From the NCBI GenBank assembly GCA_035687745.1, contig DASRVA010000101.1:1-29986 (forward strand): a DNA stretch of 29,986 bases. Direction: 5' to 3'. Position numbers and translations under genes: made by a program. Below the pieces are notes generated by a model. The model searched no databases and had not been told where the DNA came from. It saw nothing but the letters and a program-made list of their open reading frames with translations. This DNA comes from DASRVA01 sp035687745. Lineage in GTDB: Bacteria; Gemmatimonadota; Gemmatimonadetes; JACCXV01; JAHWKZ01. Position 1 is the first letter of the stretch, and every line of letters starts with the position of its first letter. Shown piece after piece: positions 1-7,241 of this stretch.

Positions 1-116
1 CGGGCCGCGGCCCGGGCCGCCGTGCCGGCGGCTCCGCCGTCCCCGTAGAGCGACCTGCGGGCCCAGCCGTAGAGCGGCGCTTCGTCCTCGACCGGGGGGC
101 CGTGCTCGTGGATCAC
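1..116 (-). CDS. N-terminus of an unidentified protein, cut by the window edge
   Basis: A GTG at 116-114 overlaps the TGA of the acyltransferase gene (113-115), forming the GTGA junction seen throughout this cluster. The reading frame stays open to the window edge and gives 38 residues beginning MIHEHGPPVEDEAPLYG and continuing alanine- and arginine-rich. The 'LYG' followed by a basic stretch vaguely resembles the start of lipid A 4'-kinase (LpxK) or Kdo transferase (WaaA), and both would fit after lpxD, lpxC, lpxA and DUF374. The fragment is too short to decide, so no function is assigned. The start rests on the overlap and frame only. Confidence 0.5.
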   Translation of the reverse strand, partial: MIHEHGPPVEDEAPLYGWARRSLYGDGGAAGTAARAAA

Positions 117-805
117 GGGACGGCGACCGCCTCGCCGGCCGGGCAGGCGACCCCGCCGTCCAGCTCCGCCTCGACCCTGACGTGCAGCGCCCTCAGGCCC
201 CGCTCGAGGGCGCGGCTCGCCTCACGGGTCGAATCGGGATCGGCTTCGGCAGGAACCCAGACCGGAGGGCCGTAGCGGATGTGAACGCGAGCACCTGGCC
301 AGGGGATCTCGAAGCGGTCCCACGACTCGACCCGGCGCCGGGGCCGGGCGCCCGCCGCCACCGGGAGCAGCGCGTGCCCGGTGCGGCGGGCAAGAGCCGC
401 CGCGCCTGGCAGGACGCGGTGAACGTCGGAATGGGCGTCGGGGGTCAACGCCAGGTCACCCCCCTGCCGGGCATAGCGGAGCATGGCGCGAAAGCCGGCC
501 ACAGGGTTCCGCCGCTGGGAGCCGAGGATGGGCACGTACCCGAGCGGACCCACGATCCGGGCCGCCATCAGCCCGTCCGGATGGCCCGAAACCAGAATGC
601 CGATGCGACGATTGGCATGAAGGGGAGCGAGCTCGAGCATCCGGCCGTGCCAGAAGCAGTAAAGGACGCCGCACCCGTCGCGCGCCCGCGCCAGGTGCTC
701 TTCGCCCTCGACCCGGACCTCCCAGGTCCGAGCGAGGGTCTCGATCATCCGGGCGACCAGCGGACCGCCGCGGCTCGCCGCATGCCGAAGGACGGGGCGG
801 CTCAC
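113..805 (-). CDS. DUF374 / lysophospholipid acyltransferase-family protein
   Basis: This 230-aa protein resembles the DUF374 branch of the lysophospholipid acyltransferases, membrane-associated enzymes that move acyl chains onto lipid or lipid A-type acceptors. Visible family features are FWHGR near residue 51, which replaces the HxxxxD box of other LPLATs, the SGHPDG segment near residue 73, and the block GSQRRNPVAGFRAMLRY. The usual TPDGPRGP box reads TPDAHSDVHR here, which is atypical. The start is a GTG at 805-803, preceded by GAGG. It lies 7 nt after the stop of the small membrane protein gene. The position at the end of an lpxD-lpxC-lpxA run suggests a role in lipid A or envelope lipid synthesis, but the substrate is unknown. 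Confidence 0.8.
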   Translation of the reverse strand: MSRPVLRHAASRGGPLVARMIETLARTWEVRVEGEEHLARARDGCGVLYCFWHGRMLELAPLHANRRIGILVSGHPDGLMAARIVGPLGYVPILGSQRRNPVAGFRAMLRYARQGGDLALTPDAHSDVHRVLPGAAALARRTGHALLPVAAGARPRRRVESWDRFEIPWPGARVHIRYGPPVWVPAEADPDSTREASRALERGLRALHVRVEAELDGGVACPAGEAVAVP

Positions 806-812
806 GGGCGCC

Positions 813-947
813 TCAAGCCAACCGCCCGAGCAGCCACATGGCGAGCATGACCCCCGCCAGCGCCACGATCATCCACCTGGTCTTCGCCCGCTTGGGACGG
901 TGCGGCGAGATCGCCTTCCGGTCCTTCCAGACCCGCAGGAGGCTCAC
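813..947 (-). CDS. Small single-pass membrane protein (44 aa)
   Basis: A 44-aa reading frame fills the gap between lpxA and the DUF374 gene. Its GTG start at 947-945 is preceded by GGGGAGG at a spacing of about 4 nt, a strong ribosome binding site. The N-terminal half is very basic (WKDRKAISPHRPKRAKTR) and the C-terminal half is one hydrophobic helix (WMIVALAGVMLAMWLLGRLA), so a cytoplasmic N-terminus with one membrane span is expected. It begins 14 nt after the lpxA stop and ends 7 nt before the next start, consistent with co-translation in the lipid A operon. No family is recognised. It may be a small partner of an envelope enzyme. The alternative is that it is not translated, but the spacing and RBS argue against that. 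Confidence 0.6.
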   Translation of the reverse strand: MSLLRVWKDRKAISPHRPKRAKTRWMIVALAGVMLAMWLLGRLA

Positions 948-961
948 GGAACCTCCCCGCG

Positions 962-1747
962 CTACACCGTCACCCCGCGCTCGCTCTCCTCGATGAACGC
1001 GAGGAAGCGCTCGACCTCGGGGTACGGATGAAGCTCGCTCCGGGCACGGGCCAGGGCCTGCGTGATGTTGAGCTTGGAATTGAAGAACAGGCGGTAGGCG
1101 CGCTTGAGCTCGGCTTTCACCGCCTCCGGGAAGCCGCGCCGGTCGAGGCCGACGGCGTTCAGCCCGAACAGGGCGGCGGGATTCCCGGCCGCCTTCACGT
1201 AGGGAGGGACGTCCTTCTGCACGCGTGAGCAGCCGCCCACAAACGCGTGCGCGCCGATCCGCGTGAACTGGTGGACCGGGGTCATCCCGCCCAGGATGGC
1301 CCAGTCGTCTACGCGGACGTGGCCTGCCAGATTCACCGCGTTCGACAGGATCACGTGGTCTCCCACGACGCAGTCGTGCGCGATGTGCACGTACGCCATG
1401 AGCAGGCATTCGTCACCGACCTGGGTTGTGCCGAGCGCCCGCGTCCCACGGTTGATGGTCACGTACTCCCGGATCACGGTGCGATTGCCGATCGTGCACG
1501 TCGAGGATTCCCCTTCGTACTTCAGATCCTGCGGATCGCCCCCGATCACCGCGCCATAGTGGATCTCGCAGCGTTCGCCGATGGTCGTGTCGCGCTCGAT
1601 CACGGCATGAGCCGCCACCCGCGTCCCGGATCCGATCGTGACGCCCGGCCCGACGATCGCGTATGGGCCGATCTGTACATCCTCGGCGACGTCGGCTCCG
1701 GGGTCGACGATGGCCGTCGAGTGGACGGCGGCCGTCAATGGCTTCAC
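962..1747 (-). CDS. lpxA: UDP-N-acetylglucosamine O-acyltransferase LpxA
   Basis: LpxA transfers a 3-hydroxyacyl chain from acyl carrier protein to O3 of UDP-GlcNAc, the first step of lipid A synthesis, in the cytoplasm. The 261-aa length matches the family (E. coli 262). The N-terminal two thirds are hexapeptide repeats that form a left-handed beta helix. The catalytic motif HIAHDC places the base at H124, and the GDPQDLKY loop (residues 70-77) is typical of LpxA. The C-terminal helical part begins near residue 190 (GNPAALFGLNAVGL). I chose the GTG at 1747-1745 because it overlaps the lpxC-fabZ stop (GTGA) and gives the normal N-terminus; an upstream in-frame ATG at 1825 would run 78 bp back into fabZ. 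It follows lpxD and lpxC-fabZ in one operon. Confidence 0.95.
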   Translation of the reverse strand: MKPLTAAVHSTAIVDPGADVAEDVQIGPYAIVGPGVTIGSGTRVAAHAVIERDTTIGERCEIHYGAVIGGDPQDLKYEGESSTCTIGNRTVIREYVTINRGTRALGTTQVGDECLLMAYVHIAHDCVVGDHVILSNAVNLAGHVRVDDWAILGGMTPVHQFTRIGAHAFVGGCSRVQKDVPPYVKAAGNPAALFGLNAVGLDRRGFPEAVKAELKRAYRLFFNSKLNITQALARARSELHPYPEVERFLAFIEESERGVTV

Positions 1748-3066
1748 TTTGGCACCAGCGAGGCCATCAAGTCCGCCTCCGCGACCACCGTTTGGCCGAC
1801 ACGGGCGATTCCCCTCATCTTGCAATGCGTGCCGCGGCGGCGCACGAGCTCCAGCTCGCAGACGAGCTGATCCCCGGGCCGCACCGGATGCCGGAAGCGT
1901 ACGTTATCGAGGCCGGTGAAGTAGACGACCTTGCTCTCCGAATCGCCCACGAGACTCATCAGCAGCAGCCCCCCCACCTGGCCCATGGACTCGACGATGA
2001 GGACCCCCGGCATCACCGGGTGTCCCGGAAAGTGCCCCTGAAAGAAGGGCTCGCTGATCGTGACGTTCTTGATCCCCACGACCCGCTTGCCCTCCTCCAT
2101 CTCCACGACGCGGTCCACCAGCAGGAAAGGATAGCGGTGCGGAAGCGTCTCCAGGACGCTCTGGATGTCCATCACCGTCTCCTCGCGATCCACGGATCGA
2201 GAGGCCGGCCGGCCACCGTTCGGGAAGCCCCCCTCGATCCTCTCCTTCAGAAGCTGGACGAGCGCCAGATGGGTACGGTGGCCAGAGCGCTGTGCCACGA
2301 TATGGGCCTGCAGGTCGACGTTCAGAACCTTCAGATCGCCCAGCAGATCGAGGATCTTGTGTCGCACGAGCTCGGTCGGGAACCGCAGGCGCTCGTCGTT
2401 GAGGATCTTGTCATCGCCGATGACGATAGCGTTCCGCAAGTTGCCGCCGCGGATCAGCCCCGCCGCCTTGAGCTGCTCGATCTCGTGCAGGAACCCGAAC
2501 GTGCGCGCGGGCGCGATTTCGCGCTCGAAGATCTCGGGGGTGATCTCGAAGGACTCGAACTGGTGGTTGACCAGCGGATGGTCGAAATCGATGGAAAAGG
2601 ACACCTGCAGGCGATCGGATGGCAGCAGCGAGATCTCCACGTTGCCGTCTTCGAAGAAGATCGGCTCCTTGATCCGATAGCGGCGGCGGGGAGCGCTCAG
2701 CTCCTCGACACCCGCTTCCTGCAAAGCCTTCCAGAACGGCAGGCTCGAGCCGTCGCCGACCGGCGGCTCGCTGGCATCCAGCTCGATCCGCAGGTTGTCG
2801 ATGCCCCGGCCGGCGAGCGCCGCCAGCACGTGCTCGATCGTGTGAACCTTGCAGCCGTTGCTGCCGATCGACGTGCCGCGCTCGGTGCCGATGACGTTGT
2901 CCGGCGTGACTTGGATCTCCGGCTGCCCACTCACGTCGGTGCGGACGAACCTGATGCCGGAGTTGGCCTCTGCCGGCACGAAGGTCATGTGGCACTGGTC
3001 GCCGGTGTGGAGCCCGATCCCGCTGTAGGTGACGGGCCTCGCGATCGTCAGTTGTCGCTCGGTCAT
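1744..3066 (-). CDS. lpxC-fabZ: Bifunctional LpxC-FabZ fusion: UDP-3-O-acyl-GlcNAc deacetylase / 3-hydroxyacyl-ACP dehydratase
   Basis: One 440-aa frame joins two enzymes. Residues 1 to about 280 are LpxC, the zinc deacetylase that commits the cell to lipid A. Its zinc ligands are visible as H79 (HTIEHVLAAL), H236 and D240 (RHKILDLLGD), and H263 lies in SGHRTH. Residues 298-440 are FabZ, the dehydratase of fatty acid elongation, with catalytic H345 (FFQGHFPGHP) and E359 (VMPGVLIVES). A short linker near 281-297 is rich in Gly, Arg and Asp. The ATG at 3066 overlaps the lpxD stop as ATGA, and its own stop overlaps lpxA. Such fusions are known in Bacteroidetes and related groups. Both domains use the 3-hydroxyacyl-ACP pool, so the fusion may balance lipid A against fatty acid synthesis. 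Confidence 0.95.
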   Translation of the reverse strand: MTERQLTIARPVTYSGIGLHTGDQCHMTFVPAEANSGIRFVRTDVSGQPEIQVTPDNVIGTERGTSIGSNGCKVHTIEHVLAALAGRGIDNLRIELDASEPPVGDGSSLPFWKALQEAGVEELSAPRRRYRIKEPIFFEDGNVEISLLPSDRLQVSFSIDFDHPLVNHQFESFEITPEIFEREIAPARTFGFLHEIEQLKAAGLIRGGNLRNAIVIGDDKILNDERLRFPTELVRHKILDLLGDLKVLNVDLQAHIVAQRSGHRTHLALVQLLKERIEGGFPNGGRPASRSVDREETVMDIQSVLETLPHRYPFLLVDRVVEMEEGKRVVGIKNVTISEPFFQGHFPGHPVMPGVLIVESMGQVGGLLLMSLVGDSESKVVYFTGLDNVRFRHPVRPGDQLVCELELVRRRGTHCKMRGIARVGQTVVAEADLMASLVPK

Positions 3067-4076
3067 GGGAGACGGTCCTCGAGCCGCTTCAGGCGCTGGA
3101 AGAGCTCGGGCAGGCGGGCAAACAGGGCGTGCGCCCGCATCTGGTCGCGATGCGCGCGTGCCGGATAGCCCGAGACCTCCATGCCGGCCGGCACATCGCC
3201 GATAACGCCGGCCTGGCCCCCGATGCGAGCCCGATCACCGATTCGGACGTGGCCGACGATTCCGGCCTGGCCGCCCAGGATCACCCGGTCCCCGATCACC
3301 GTGCTCCCGGCGATGCCGACCTGAGCCACGATCATCGTATTCCGGCCAATCCGCACATTATGGGCGATGTGTACCAGGTTGTCAATTTTGCAGCCGTCCC
3401 CGATCACCGTGTTGCCGGCCGAGCCGCGGTCGATCGTCACGTTGGCTCCGAGGTCGACCTCGTTCCCGATCGTCAGGCCACCCCGTTGAGGCACGCGATG
3501 ATGGGCGCCTTCGACATCCGTGGCATAGCCAAAGCCGTCCGAGCCCAGCACGCACCCGCTCTGGACGACGCAACGCTCGCCGATGGTGGTCCCCCGGTGA
3601 ACGGTCACGCGCGGAAACAGCCGGGTGCGTGCGCCGACCTTGACGCCGTCCTCGACGAGCGACCCGGCCCCGATCACGACCTCCTCACCGAGCTCCACCC
3701 CGGAGCCGACCACCACCAGCGGACCCACCGCGGCGCTCAGGGGGACCGAGGCGGAGGGGTCGACGATCGCAGAGGGATGCACGCCCGCCACGACCGGCGG
3801 GTCGGGCGACAGCATGGCCACTGCGCGGGCGAATCCGAGATAGGGATTCTCACACCGGAGAATGTTCCGGCCGTCGGCCGGAAAATCCCCCCCTACCACC
3901 AGGGCGCCGGCAGCCGAGGCCAACGCGGCCGCCTCATAGCGCGGGTTGGCGAGAAAGGAGAGGTCGTCGGGCCCGGCCCGCTCGAGAGGAGCAATCCCGC
4001 TCACCTCGAAGGCGGGATCTCCCTCGAGTCGCGCGCCGATGGCGCCGGCCAGCTCGCTCAGCGAGATCCTTGGCAT
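3063..4076 (-). CDS. lpxD: UDP-3-O-(3-hydroxyacyl)glucosamine N-acyltransferase LpxD
   Basis: LpxD adds the second 3-hydroxyacyl chain (N-linked) in lipid A synthesis, acting after LpxC on UDP-3-O-acyl-GlcN. The 337-aa length fits the family. Residues 1-95 form the uridine-binding domain (FLANPRY near 41-47), followed by hexapeptide repeats from about 99 to 310 and a C-terminal helix. The motif LVHIAHNV puts histidines at 236 and 239; H239 matches the catalytic residue of the E. coli enzyme. DGFGYA (near 180-185) is a typical LpxD segment. The gene starts 49 nt after skp and overlaps lpxC-fabZ by ATGA. The order skp, lpxD, lpxC/fabZ, lpxA recalls the proteobacterial bamA-skp-lpxD-fabZ-lpxA cluster. 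Confidence 0.95.
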   Translation of the reverse strand: MPRISLSELAGAIGARLEGDPAFEVSGIAPLERAGPDDLSFLANPRYEAAALASAAGALVVGGDFPADGRNILRCENPYLGFARAVAMLSPDPPVVAGVHPSAIVDPSASVPLSAAVGPLVVVGSGVELGEEVVIGAGSLVEDGVKVGARTRLFPRVTVHRGTTIGERCVVQSGCVLGSDGFGYATDVEGAHHRVPQRGGLTIGNEVDLGANVTIDRGSAGNTVIGDGCKIDNLVHIAHNVRIGRNTMIVAQVGIAGSTVIGDRVILGGQAGIVGHVRIGDRARIGGQAGVIGDVPAGMEVSGYPARAHRDQMRAHALFARLPELFQRLKRLEDRLP

Positions 4077-4125
4077 TCGTCCTCCGGGCGCCGCTCGGGG
4101 GAAACGGCTCGCGGCGACCCCCCGC

Positions 4126-4674
4126 TCAGCGGGATGGCGCCGCGGCCCCGGACGACTGGAGCTTCCGGATGACCTCGTCGGTGATGTTCAACGACGGGTC
4201 GCCGGCCACGAGTGCGCCGTCGTTCAGATCGAAGATCAACGAATAGCCGCCGTCGCGCCGGATCTCGTCGATGGCCTGGTTGACCCGCTCGATGATGGGC
4301 TGCATCAGGCTCGCCTGCTTCTGGCTGGCTTCGCCCTCCGGCCCGAACTTGCTCTGGAAGTACTGCTGGATCTCGTTCTCGAGCTGCAGGATCTCCTGCT
4401 GGCGCTCGGTTTTCGCCTCCGGCGACAGGATGACCTCCTGCTGCTTGTATTCCTCGAACATCCCCTGCAGGCGGGTGCGGCGCGTCTCCAGGCTGTCGCG
4501 CCATGCCTGGGCGGTTCGGTTGAATTCCTCGTTGGCCTCCGTGTAGCCCGGCGCCTGCTGGATGATGGCCTCCGAGTCCACATAGCCGATCTTCAGGTCG
4601 GCCTGCTGTGCACCGGCAATCGTGGGCGCCAGCAGAAGCAGGCCGGCGACCGCCAGCATGTTCCATCGAATCAT
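4126..4674 (-). CDS. skp: OmpH/Skp-family periplasmic chaperone
   Basis: Skp binds unfolded outer-membrane proteins in the periplasm and hands them to the BAM complex. The 182-aa product starts with a Sec signal peptide (hydrophobic core LLLLAPTIAGA, probable cleavage near residue 22). The mature N-terminus has the family's IGYVDSEAII strand. A long charged, glutamine-rich coiled coil follows (about residues 45-125), then the closing region YSLIFDLNDGALVAGDPSLNITDEV typical of OmpH. The ATG at 4674 has GGGAGGA about 6 nt upstream. The gene lies between bamA and lpxD, as in many diderms. About 130 nt separate its start from element copy 1, which stands between it and bamA. Confidence 0.9.
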   Translation of the reverse strand: MIRWNMLAVAGLLLLAPTIAGAQQADLKIGYVDSEAIIQQAPGYTEANEEFNRTAQAWRDSLETRRTRLQGMFEEYKQQEVILSPEAKTERQQEILQLENEIQQYFQSKFGPEGEASQKQASLMQPIIERVNQAIDEIRRDGGYSLIFDLNDGALVAGDPSLNITDEVIRKLQSSGAAAPSR

Positions 4675-4802
4675 CGGATTCCTCCCTGATCGTCATGGGC
4701 GGCCGGCCCCCCGGGGGGTCGCGGCGCCCTCGTGTCACCAATCTAACGTCTTACCCCGCTGCCGGGCTTAAAGGTCGGTCCGGGCCGCCGTTCTACCGGG
4801 TG
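4675..4802 (-). promoter_or_regulatory. skp leader between element copy 1 and the skp start
   Basis: This gap precedes skp on the minus strand. It contains a good ribosome binding site next to the start (GGGAGGA), a perfect 12-bp palindrome CCCCCCGGGGGG at 4707-4718, and an AT-richer patch around 4740-4750 (TTAGATTG on the minus strand) that could be a weak -10 region. No convincing -35 partner at normal spacing was found, so an internal promoter for skp and the lpx genes is possible but not shown. Confidence 0.3.
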
Positions 4803-4927
4803 GAGGGCCGCTCAGGATGTCCAGGATCAAGGCGTGCGAGTGAGGAGACCTGAGGCGTACGAATCTGTACGCCGCAAGGTCTCCGAGGGAAGCACAACGC
4901 AGAGCTTGGACATCCTCAGCGGCCCTC
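4803..4927 (+). repeat. Structured palindromic element, copy 1 (possible RNA motif)
   Basis: This 125-nt element folds into four nested helices. P1 is 4803-4823 with 4907-4927, all paired except C4813-C4917. P2 is 4832-4837 with 4892-4900, with a CAA bulge at 4895-4897. P3 is 4844-4851 with 4877-4884 and is perfect. P4 is 4854-4860 with 4867-4873, closed by the loop GAATCT. The P2-P3 internal loop is GAGTGA against GAGGGA, and the P3-P4 loop is GA against GCA; on the plus strand both can form tandem G-A pairs. The right arm of P1 runs into the bamA stop codon (4926-4928). A second copy with the same fold and many compensatory changes lies at 26226-26347. Strand is assigned from the G-A pairs only. 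No poly-U follows on either side, so it is not a standard intrinsic terminator. Confidence 0.75.
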
Positions 4928-7241
4928 AGCGGGTGAGGTTGCCGAAGCGGAAGTGCAGCTGCCACCCCGGATCCGGTTCGCCGCCGGGGAGGCGCCGGTC
5001 GAACCCGTAGGCATAGTCGAGTCCGAGAGGCCCGATCCCGGGCAGCTCGATCGTCACCCCCACACCCGCCCCGCGCTTCAAATCGGAGAAGGTGACGTCG
5101 CGGAACTCGGCGAATACGTCGCCGGCATCGTAGAAGAGGGACGCGTAGATGGTGTCGCTGATCTTGAAGAAATGCTCGGCCGTCATGAGCACGAACGCGT
5201 TGCCGCGATCGCTGCCGCAGCCCCCGCCCGGTCGGATGCCGGAGTTCACCGTTCCCACGCAGCTCTCTTCATACCCGCGCAGGCCCTGGCTCGGGTACTG
5301 GACCCCGCCCAGGACATACTGCTCGGTGAGCGGCACGAACCGGGTGGCGTTGATGCCGCCTGTCTTGAAGGAGAGGTTCAGCGTCGTGCGATCCTCGATG
5401 AAGGTGGGAGCGTACCATGAGGTCTCGAACTGGTATTTCTGGAACCCCACGTTCCCTCCGAGCGGACCGCCCGCGACGTCCATGGTCAGCCGGTGCATCG
5501 CTCCCTGCAGCGGGTGCCTCCGGGGGAGCCGCGTATCCCGCACGAGACCCAGGTTCACGCTCGACTCCGTCCGCGGATACTCACCGGCGAACCGCGTATC
5601 GTCCTCGTCGTCGGCCTCCAGGTCGATGTGCTGCCAGCGGTAGCCGTAGAGGATGCGGGTCGCGTCGTCCCAGGGGAGCGGGGTCCCGAATCCGACGCTG
5701 CCGCCGATTGCGTCCTGCCGGAAGGCGTTGTTGACGAATCGGCGGTCGAGATCGAAGAAGGTGAGCGAGGCCGAGGTCTTGGACCCGAGGAACACCGGTT
5801 CCGTATAGCCAAGCTCGAGGTCGTTGTTCCGTGAGCCGAATTCCCATCGAATCCGCCCCGAACGCGCCTTTCCGAAGAGGTTGGGCTGCTCGTAGGCGAG
5901 GAATCCCGACAGGCCCGTGCCTCCTCCCACTGCCGCTCCGACCGTGAAGGAGCCCGTTCGGCGCTCCTCGACCTCGAGCGTGAGGTCGATGTCCCCCGTC
6001 TCCTCATCGACGACGCGCGTGGTCGGGATGATTCCCGGCTCGAAGAAGCCGAGGCCCTCCAGGGACAGGAGGCTGTTGCGGACGTCGGTCCGCCGGAACC
6101 GCTCCCCCGGAGTGACAAAGAGCTGGCGGCGGATCACCGATTCGTGGGTGACCGTGTTGCCCTTGATGACGACGTGCCGGATGTGAGCGGGATCGCCCTC
6201 CCGGATCTGCCACGTCACATCGACGACCGTCGTGTCCGGCCTGTCCCGCCGCACCGGCGTGATCGACGCGTAGATATAGCCGTCGTCCGCGTACAGGTTC
6301 TGAATATCGGCCTGCGTCTTGTCCATCGCCGCCGTGTCGAACACCTCGCCGGGCTGGATCTGGACGAGCTGGCGGAGGTCGGTCCTGGAAAAGCGGCTGT
6401 TCCCCTCGATCTCGACGTCACCCACCGTGTACTGGGCCCCTTCGTCCACGACCACGGTAAGGCGCATCGTCCCCTCCGACTGGTCGACCGCCATGCTGTC
6501 CGAGACGACCCGCATGTCGAGGTAACCATGGGACCCGTAGAAGTCGGGGAGCCGCTGCGACAGGTCGGCGCGCCAGACGTCCTCGTCGAACTCGCCGTCC
6601 TGCCAGAACCAGAAGCCGTCGGTCTCGGTCTCCAGGGCGTCGCGGAGCCGCTCGCCCGAGAAGGCCTGGTTCCCCACGAACCGCACGTCCTTCACGGCCA
6701 CCTTGCGCCCCTCGTCGACGGCGACGGTCACGGCCGTCGAGTCGGCCTCGGGACGCGCCGCCAGCAGCTCCACCTCGGCCAGATGGAACCCGCGCGAGCG
6801 ATACAGCCTCTTCAAGTCGTACTCGGCCTGCTGGAGACGGCTCGGAATGGCCCGATCGCCGGCGCGGATCTCGAGCTCCTCCTCCACCTCTTCACGATCC
6901 ACCTCTTCGAGGCCCTCGAATTCCAGCCGCGTGATGACCGGCGCCTCGTCGACGGTGACCACGACGACCGCTCCCCCGTCCGACGCGGGGCGGGCATCGA
7001 TGGCGATGTCCTCGAAGAGATGGGTCGCCCAGAGGGACCGAATGGCCTGCTGCAGGACGCGGGGGGTGAGGGTCGAGCCCAGCGCGAGCCCCGACAGCGC
7101 GCGGACCCGCTCCGGGTCCACCGTGACGGCGCCCTCGACTACGATGTCGGAGATCGTCGGGCCGGGTGCCTGCGCCAGGACCGGCGGAGCCGCGATGAGG
7201 ATCGTTGCCAGGACGAGGGAGGCGAAGCCGGTGCCACGCAC
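4926..7241 (-). CDS. bamA: Outer-membrane protein assembly factor BamA (Omp85)
   Basis: BamA is the outer-membrane core of the BAM machine that folds and inserts beta-barrel proteins. The 771-aa product has a signal peptide (cleavage near APPVLAQA, about residue 25), then five POTRA domains to about residue 430; conserved strand motifs such as IVVEG, FEG, VRFVGNQAFS, VEIEGNSRFS and VVIKGNT mark their starts. A 16-strand barrel follows. The loop-6 motif VRGF/Y appears as LRGYEES. The protein ends FRFGNLTR, so a few residues follow the usual terminal aromatic strand. The GTG at 7241 shares one base with the clpC stop (TAGTG). The TGA at 4928-4926 lies at the edge of element copy 1, and skp follows downstream. 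Confidence 0.94.
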   Translation of the reverse strand: MRGTGFASLVLATILIAAPPVLAQAPGPTISDIVVEGAVTVDPERVRALSGLALGSTLTPRVLQQAIRSLWATHLFEDIAIDARPASDGGAVVVVTVDEAPVITRLEFEGLEEVDREEVEEELEIRAGDRAIPSRLQQAEYDLKRLYRSRGFHLAEVELLAARPEADSTAVTVAVDEGRKVAVKDVRFVGNQAFSGERLRDALETETDGFWFWQDGEFDEDVWRADLSQRLPDFYGSHGYLDMRVVSDSMAVDQSEGTMRLTVVVDEGAQYTVGDVEIEGNSRFSRTDLRQLVQIQPGEVFDTAAMDKTQADIQNLYADDGYIYASITPVRRDRPDTTVVDVTWQIREGDPAHIRHVVIKGNTVTHESVIRRQLFVTPGERFRRTDVRNSLLSLEGLGFFEPGIIPTTRVVDEETGDIDLTLEVEERRTGSFTVGAAVGGGTGLSGFLAYEQPNLFGKARSGRIRWEFGSRNNDLELGYTEPVFLGSKTSASLTFFDLDRRFVNNAFRQDAIGGSVGFGTPLPWDDATRILYGYRWQHIDLEADDEDDTRFAGEYPRTESSVNLGLVRDTRLPRRHPLQGAMHRLTMDVAGGPLGGNVGFQKYQFETSWYAPTFIEDRTTLNLSFKTGGINATRFVPLTEQYVLGGVQYPSQGLRGYEESCVGTVNSGIRPGGGCGSDRGNAFVLMTAEHFFKISDTIYASLFYDAGDVFAEFRDVTFSDLKRGAGVGVTIELPGIGPLGLDYAYGFDRRLPGGEPDPGWQLHFRFGNLTR

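Noticed and set aside
4707..4718. Palindrome CCCCCCGGGGGG as a terminator or operator
   Set aside because: It has no loop or U-tract and is simple in composition, so it is likely chance in very GC-rich DNA.
4768..4965. Possible small protein encoded across element copy 1 (and a similar open frame over copy 2)
   Set aside because: The minus-strand translations of the two copies do not align as protein, while the nucleotide pairs do. Conservation is structural, not coding.
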